Shown here one piece after another: positions 13,148 to 16,255 of a stretch of 16,255 nucleotides of DNA. How positions within the stretch are numbered: position 1 is the first letter of the stretch; every line of letters begins with the position of its first letter. The position numbers and the translations under genes were made by a program. The DNA is taken from contig PKQU01000020.1 of NCBI GenBank assembly GCA_017577925.1, positions 1 to 16,255 of the forward strand. The letters are read 5' to 3'. The notes under the pieces are model-generated. The model was not told the origin of the DNA. It saw only the letters and a program-made list of their open reading frames with translations, and did not search any database. The stretch is from Bacillota bacterium. Its GTDB lineage: Bacteria > Bacillota > Bacilli > Calditerricolales > Calditerricolaceae.

Positions 13148-15046
13148 CTAGCGGTTGAGCAGGCTGCCCACGTAGCGGAGCAGCTCGTTGGCGCAGATCG
13201 GGCAATAGCCGTGCTCGTCGATCAGTCGCTTGGTCACTTCGTTGATCTTCTTCAGCTGGTTTTCGTCGGGAACCTTCGTGGAGGTCGTGATCTTCACGAC
13301 ATCCTTGAGGTCGGCAAACAGCTTCTTCTCGATGGCCTCCCGCAACCGCTCGTGGCTGTTGTAGTCGAAGCGTTTGCCTTTGCGCGCATAGGCTGAGATG
13401 CGGATAAGGATCTCTTCGCGGAAGGCCTTCTTCGCGTTTTCGGAGATGCCGATCTGCTCCTCGATCGAGCGCATCAGCTTCTCGTCGGGCTCCACCTCTT
13501 CGCCGGTGATCGGGTCGCGCAGCTTGGTTTCGTTGCAGTAGGCCTCCACGTTGTCGAGGTAGTTGTCGAGGAGCGTCTTGGCCGACTCCTCGTAGGAGTA
13601 GACGAAGGCCTTCTGCACCTCTTTCTTGGCCAGCTCATCGTACTCCTGGCGGGCGATCGCGATGAAATTGAGGTACTTTTCACGCATCTCCTTGGTGATC
13701 GAGGGATGCTGATCGAACCCCTCTTTCAGGGAGCGCAGGATGTCGAGGGCGTTGATGCACTCGGTGTCGCGGCGAATCAACGCGCTGGAGATGCGGTTGA
13801 TCACGTAGCGCGGGTCGATACCGGTCATTCCCTCGTCGGGAAACTCGTTACGCAGTTCCTCGACGTCGGCGTCGCGGTACCCTTCCACCGCCTCGCCGTC
13901 GTACAGGCGCATCTTCTTCAGGAGATCCATGCCCTGCTTCTTCGACTCCTTCAATCGCGTCAGGACGGAGAAGATGGCCGCCGCGCGTAGGGCGTGCGGG
14001 GCAATGTGCACGTGACCCAGATCGCTCTGGCGGATCAACTTCTCGTAAATCTTCTCCTCATCGGACACGCGCAGGTTGTAGGGGATGGGCATCACGACGA
14101 TCCGCGACTGCAGGGCCTCGTTCTTCTTGTTGGCGATGAAGGCCTTGTACTCCGCCTCGTTGGTGTGGGCCACGATGAGCTCGTCGGCCGAAATGAGGGC
14201 AAAGCGTCCGGCCTTGAAGTTCCCTTCCTGCGTCAGCGACAAGAGGTTCCACAGGAATTTCTCGTCGCACTTGAGCATCTCCTGGAATTCCATCATCCCC
14301 CGGTTGGCCTTGTTCAGCTCGCCGTCAAAGCGGTAGGCCCGCGGGTCCGACTCCGACCCGTACTCCATGATCGTCGAAAAATCGATCGAGCCGGTCAAGT
14401 CGGCGATGTCCTGCGACTTCGGGTCGGAGGGGCTGAAAGTGCCAATGCCGACGCGCTTGGCCTCCGACAGGAAGATGCGCTCCACCCGTACGTCCTCGAC
14501 GCGCCCGCCGTACTCCGTCTCCAGGCGCATCTGGCAGTGCGGGCAGAGGTCACCCTCGATTTTCACCCCCAGTTCCCGTTCCACCTCGGGCCGCAACGCG
14601 TGCGGGATGAGGTGAAGGGGCTCCTCGTGCATCGGACACCCCTTGATCGCGTACAGCGCACCCTCGTCGGTGCGCGAATATTGTTCAAGGCCGCGCTTGA
14701 GCAACGTGACGATGGTCGATTTCCCCCCGCTCACCGGCCCCATCAAGAGCAGAATCCGCTTGCGCACATCAAGGCGCATGGCCGCCGCGTGAAAGTACTC
14801 TTCCACCAGCCGCTCGATGGTGCGGTCCAGCCCGAAGATCTCCCTGCTGAAGAACTTGTAGATCTTTCGCCCGTCCTCGGTTTCCTCCACGCCGGCGCTT
14901 TTGATCATGTTATAAACCCGTGCATGAGCCGTCTGGGCAACGTGCGGGTTTTTCCGCACAATATCCAGGTATTCGGCAAAGGTCCCTTCCCACCGCAACC
15001 GTTCTTCCTGAGCACGGTATTCCGTAATGCGCTTCAGGATATCCAT
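13148..15046 (-). CDS. prkA: PrkA family serine protein kinase / AAA+ protein
   Basis: This 632-residue protein matches PrkA (about 631 residues). It opens MDILKRITEYRAQEERLRWE, with the conserved WEGTFAEYL and AQTAHARVYNMI soon after. The AAA+ Walker A is GPVSGGKSTIV (103-113). A zinc-ribbon-like pair, CPMHEEPLH and CPHCQMRLE, follows, then ADLTGSIDFSTIMEYGSE, ANRGMMEFQEML and a Walker B/sensor region with LISADELIVAHTNEAEY. The C-terminal PrkA kinase-like region ends with CPICANELLRYVGSLLNR. PrkA is described as a sporulation-linked serine kinase, and later work also reports protease activity for the AAA+ part. The ATG at 15046 follows GAGGAGG (15060-15054). An upstream in-frame ATG at 15136 was not used because it has no binding site and adds non-conserved sequence. 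Confidence 0.96.
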   Translation of the reverse strand: MDILKRITEYRAQEERLRWEGTFAEYLDIVRKNPHVAQTAHARVYNMIKSAGVEETEDGRKIYKFFSREIFGLDRTIERLVEEYFHAAAMRLDVRKRILLLMGPVSGGKSTIVTLLKRGLEQYSRTDEGALYAIKGCPMHEEPLHLIPHALRPEVERELGVKIEGDLCPHCQMRLETEYGGRVEDVRVERIFLSEAKRVGIGTFSPSDPKSQDIADLTGSIDFSTIMEYGSESDPRAYRFDGELNKANRGMMEFQEMLKCDEKFLWNLLSLTQEGNFKAGRFALISADELIVAHTNEAEYKAFIANKKNEALQSRIVVMPIPYNLRVSDEEKIYEKLIRQSDLGHVHIAPHALRAAAIFSVLTRLKESKKQGMDLLKKMRLYDGEAVEGYRDADVEELRNEFPDEGMTGIDPRYVINRISSALIRRDTECINALDILRSLKEGFDQHPSITKEMREKYLNFIAIARQEYDELAKKEVQKAFVYSYEESAKTLLDNYLDNVEAYCNETKLRDPITGEEVEPDEKLMRSIEEQIGISENAKKAFREEILIRISAYARKGKRFDYNSHERLREAIEKKLFADLKDVVKITTSTKVPDENQLKKINEVTKRLIDEHGYCPICANELLRYVGSLLNR

Positions 15047-15115
15047 GGGGGAGCCTCCTCTCATCTTGGCCTTGCCCGCTCCTCCACCCACTCGTTCTGA
15101 CTCACGAGGTTTGAC

Positions 15116-15170
15116 GGCCGCCGTTTGTGCGGCCATTCATCGTGCGACGGATAAAAAAGGGTAATGTATG
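15116..15170 (-). promoter_or_regulatory. Candidate sporulation-type -10 and leader hairpin upstream of prkA
   Basis: On the minus strand CATACATTA (15170-15162) fits the -10 of sigma-E (CATACANT) and sigma-K (CATAnnnTA), about 116 bases upstream of the prkA start. I see no convincing -35 at the right distance, so support is partial. Downstream in the leader a 6-bp hairpin (GGCCGC / GCGGCC, 15134-15116, 7-base loop) precedes the ribosome binding site. Confidence 0.3.
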
Positions 15171-15485
15171 TGTATGCACAGCCAGCCTTCAGGTTTCCAA
15201 CCGGCGACGACAAAAACCCACATATGATTAGAATTTTCAGAACTTAAAAAGTACAACCGGGTTGCCGCTCCGCGGCGATCGCCTCGCCGCGATCGCCGCG
15301 AATATCCGGGACCGCTCGCCGAGCGACCGCATCTCGTTCCCGGCGAGCGCCACGATCCCACATGGAAACGTGTTCTTTTCTATTTCGCCGTCCCTTCTGC
15401 GTTTTCCTGCCGCTGTGGCCGACGATTTTTGCGCAAAAGGCCCTGCCCTGCTTCAGCGTTCCCCGATTGCCCGCGATCGGCGGAA
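15171..15485. other. Gene-free interval between the K+ channel gene and prkA
   Basis: I see no credible gene here: the short open frames lack binding sites and have shadow-like composition. The half next to the channel gene is GC-rich and full of dyads. The half next to prkA (about 15205-15252) is AT-rich and is presumably the prkA promoter zone. The channel transcript must end within it, because both genes read leftward. Confidence 0.6.
15271..15349. repeat. Cluster of GC-rich inverted repeats
   Basis: An 11-bp perfect dyad (CGCGGCGATCG 15271-15281, CGATCGCCGCG 15290-15300; 8-base loop) lies beside a second, 9-bp dyad (CGCTCGCCG 15313-15321, CGGCGAGCG 15341-15349). The second dyad can alternatively form a tight 5-bp hairpin (CGCTC / GAGCG, 15313-15325). 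On the minus strand a small CAAC/GTTG hairpin and a TTTTT run follow at about 15264-15245, so the cluster may act as the terminator of the K+ channel gene. The alternative pairings also allow an attenuator-like switch. Confidence 0.5.
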
Positions 15486-16255
15486 TTACCCGACCAGCAC
15501 GTCCTCCTTCGGGTAGCGAACAGGCTTGGCGCGCGGCGGAATCGCCAGCGCATAGGCCACCGTCAGCGGGCCCACCCGGCCCAGGAACATGATCACGATG
15601 ATCACCAACTTCCCCAGCGGACTCAGGTGAGGGGTGAAGTTGAGGGACAGCCCCCCCGTGCCAAAGGCCGACACCGTTTCAAAGATCAGCTTGTGGAACC
15701 CGACACCGTCGGGCTCGGTGAGTGTGAGCAAAAAGCCCCCCGTAAACACGATGGTGCCGCCAAAAAAGACGATCGCCAGCGCGCGAAAGACCACATCCCG
15801 GCCGATGCGCCGCCCCATAACCTGGACGTCCTCCCGCCGCGCCGGCACACTCCAAACGGCCAGGATCAGGACGATCAAGGTGGTCACCTTGATCCCGCCG
15901 GCCGTCGAACCGGGGCCGCCGCCGATAAACATGAGCAAGATCGTCCAGTAGACGGACGAGTCCGTCAAGCCGGTCATGTCCACGCTGTTGAATCCCGCCG
16001 TGCGCGACACGGCGGCCAGGAAGAAGGCGTTCAGCCATTTGTCGTCCCACGCCATCGGCCCCAGGGTCTGGGGATTGGCCCACTCCAGGGCCAAATATAC
16101 CAGAGTCGATACGATCAGCAAGGCCGCCGTGCCGATCAGCATGATCTTGCTGTGCAACGAGAGGCGGCGCATGTGCTTCTTGCGCACCACGTCCAGAAGG
16201 ACCGTATACCCCACGCTACCCACGATTACCAGCGCGGCGATCACCAAGAGCACGG
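15486..16255 (-). CDS. KtrB/TrkH family potassium uptake channel subunit (N-terminal part outside window)
   Basis: The C-terminal 256 or so residues of an expected ~450 are visible, and the frame is open at the right edge. Signatures of the Trk/Ktr/HKT superfamily are present. RTAGFNSVDMTGL is the third pore loop, with its selectivity-filter glycine. FIGGGPGSTAGGIKVTT is the glycine-rich stretch following it. SAFGTGGLSLNFTP is the fourth pore loop, and FLGRVGPLTVAYAL is the final membrane segment. The short C-terminal tail (KPVRYPKEDVLVG) is typical of KtrB-type subunits, which pair with a cytosolic KtrA/KtrC nucleotide-binding subunit not seen here. It moves K+, probably with Na+ coupling, across the cytoplasmic membrane. 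The choice between KtrB and TrkH cannot be final without the N terminus. Confidence 0.92.
   Translation of the reverse strand, partial: VLLVIAALVIVGSVGYTVLLDVVRKKHMRRLSLHSKIMLIGTAALLIVSTLVYLALEWANPQTLGPMAWDDKWLNAFFLAAVSRTAGFNSVDMTGLTDSSVYWTILLMFIGGGPGSTAGGIKVTTLIVLILAVWSVPARREDVQVMGRRIGRDVVFRALAIVFFGGTIVFTGGFLLTLTEPDGVGFHKLIFETVSAFGTGGLSLNFTPHLSPLGKLVIIVIMFLGRVGPLTVAYALAIPPRAKPVRYPKEDVLVG

Noticed and set aside
15047..15136. 30-residue N-terminal extension of PrkA from ATG 15136
   Set aside because: PrkA proteins begin at MDILK. The strong GAGGAGG sits just before ATG 15046, and the extension would translate through it.
15098..15136. 12-codon upstream open frame in the prkA leader (MNGRTNGGRQTS)
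   Set aside because: It has no ribosome binding site and no regulatory residues such as runs of one amino acid, so chance occurrence is likely.
15137..15361. 74-codon minus-strand open frame between the K+ channel gene and prkA
   Set aside because: It starts inside the dyad cluster without a binding site, and its composition is unlike that of its neighbours.
1..16255. Mobile elements, CRISPR arrays, tRNA or rRNA genes
   Set aside because: No transposase or integrase motifs, no regularly spaced repeats and no RNA-gene signatures were seen. Coding composition is even across the window, so there is no sign of a recent island.

Overview
The window looks like chromosome from a spore-forming, high-GC Gram-positive bacterium of the Bacillales type, possibly a thermophile. 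The reasons are the endospore-associated gene set (prkA, yhbH, spoVR and a yheB/yheC/yheD-like cluster), very strong AAAGGAGG-type ribosome binding sites, GTG starts, and GC-rich codons set against short AT-rich promoter and terminator islands. The species cannot be named from sequence alone. I see no insertion sequence, CRISPR array, tRNA or rRNA.

Layout. Positions 1-932 (+) hold the 3' part of azlC and complete azlD, a branched-chain amino-acid export pair whose genes overlap by 4 bases. Positions 1010-3313 (-) hold a yheB-like DUF445 membrane protein, a UPF0173 metallo-beta-lactamase-fold hydrolase, and a decayed O-methyltransferase. The last of these keeps both ends but has lost its SAM-binding core. 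Positions 3417-9108 (+) hold a tight five-gene array: four ATP-grasp proteins of the YheC/YheD family in a row, then a GNAT acetyltransferase. Three of its four junctions overlap or touch (22, 4 and 4 bases). A good match to a mother-cell sigma-K type promoter lies just upstream.

Positions 9142-10402 (-) hold a secreted NlpC/P60 cell-wall hydrolase and a 63-residue orphan gene that has its own promoter and terminator. Positions 10520-15046 (-) hold the prkA-yhbH-spoVR operon: a serine-kinase/AAA+ protein, a VWA-domain protein and SpoVR. The yhbH gene appears to start with ATC. From 15486 to the right edge (-) is the C-terminal half of a KtrB/TrkH-type potassium channel subunit.

How the genes fit together. 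Most of the window points to spore formation or the cell envelope. The prkA-yhbH-spoVR set is widely conserved and linked to sporulation or stress. The YheCD proteins are annotated in Bacillus as endospore coat-associated. The ATP-grasp fold normally joins a carboxylate to an amine. Four such enzymes translationally coupled to an N-acyltransferase therefore suggest a dedicated amide-forming pathway, for example modification of spore-surface protein or synthesis of a small oligoamide. The substrate is not visible in the sequence. The most noteworthy points are this expanded array, the apparent ATC start of yhbH, the core-deleted methyltransferase, and the small orphan gene.
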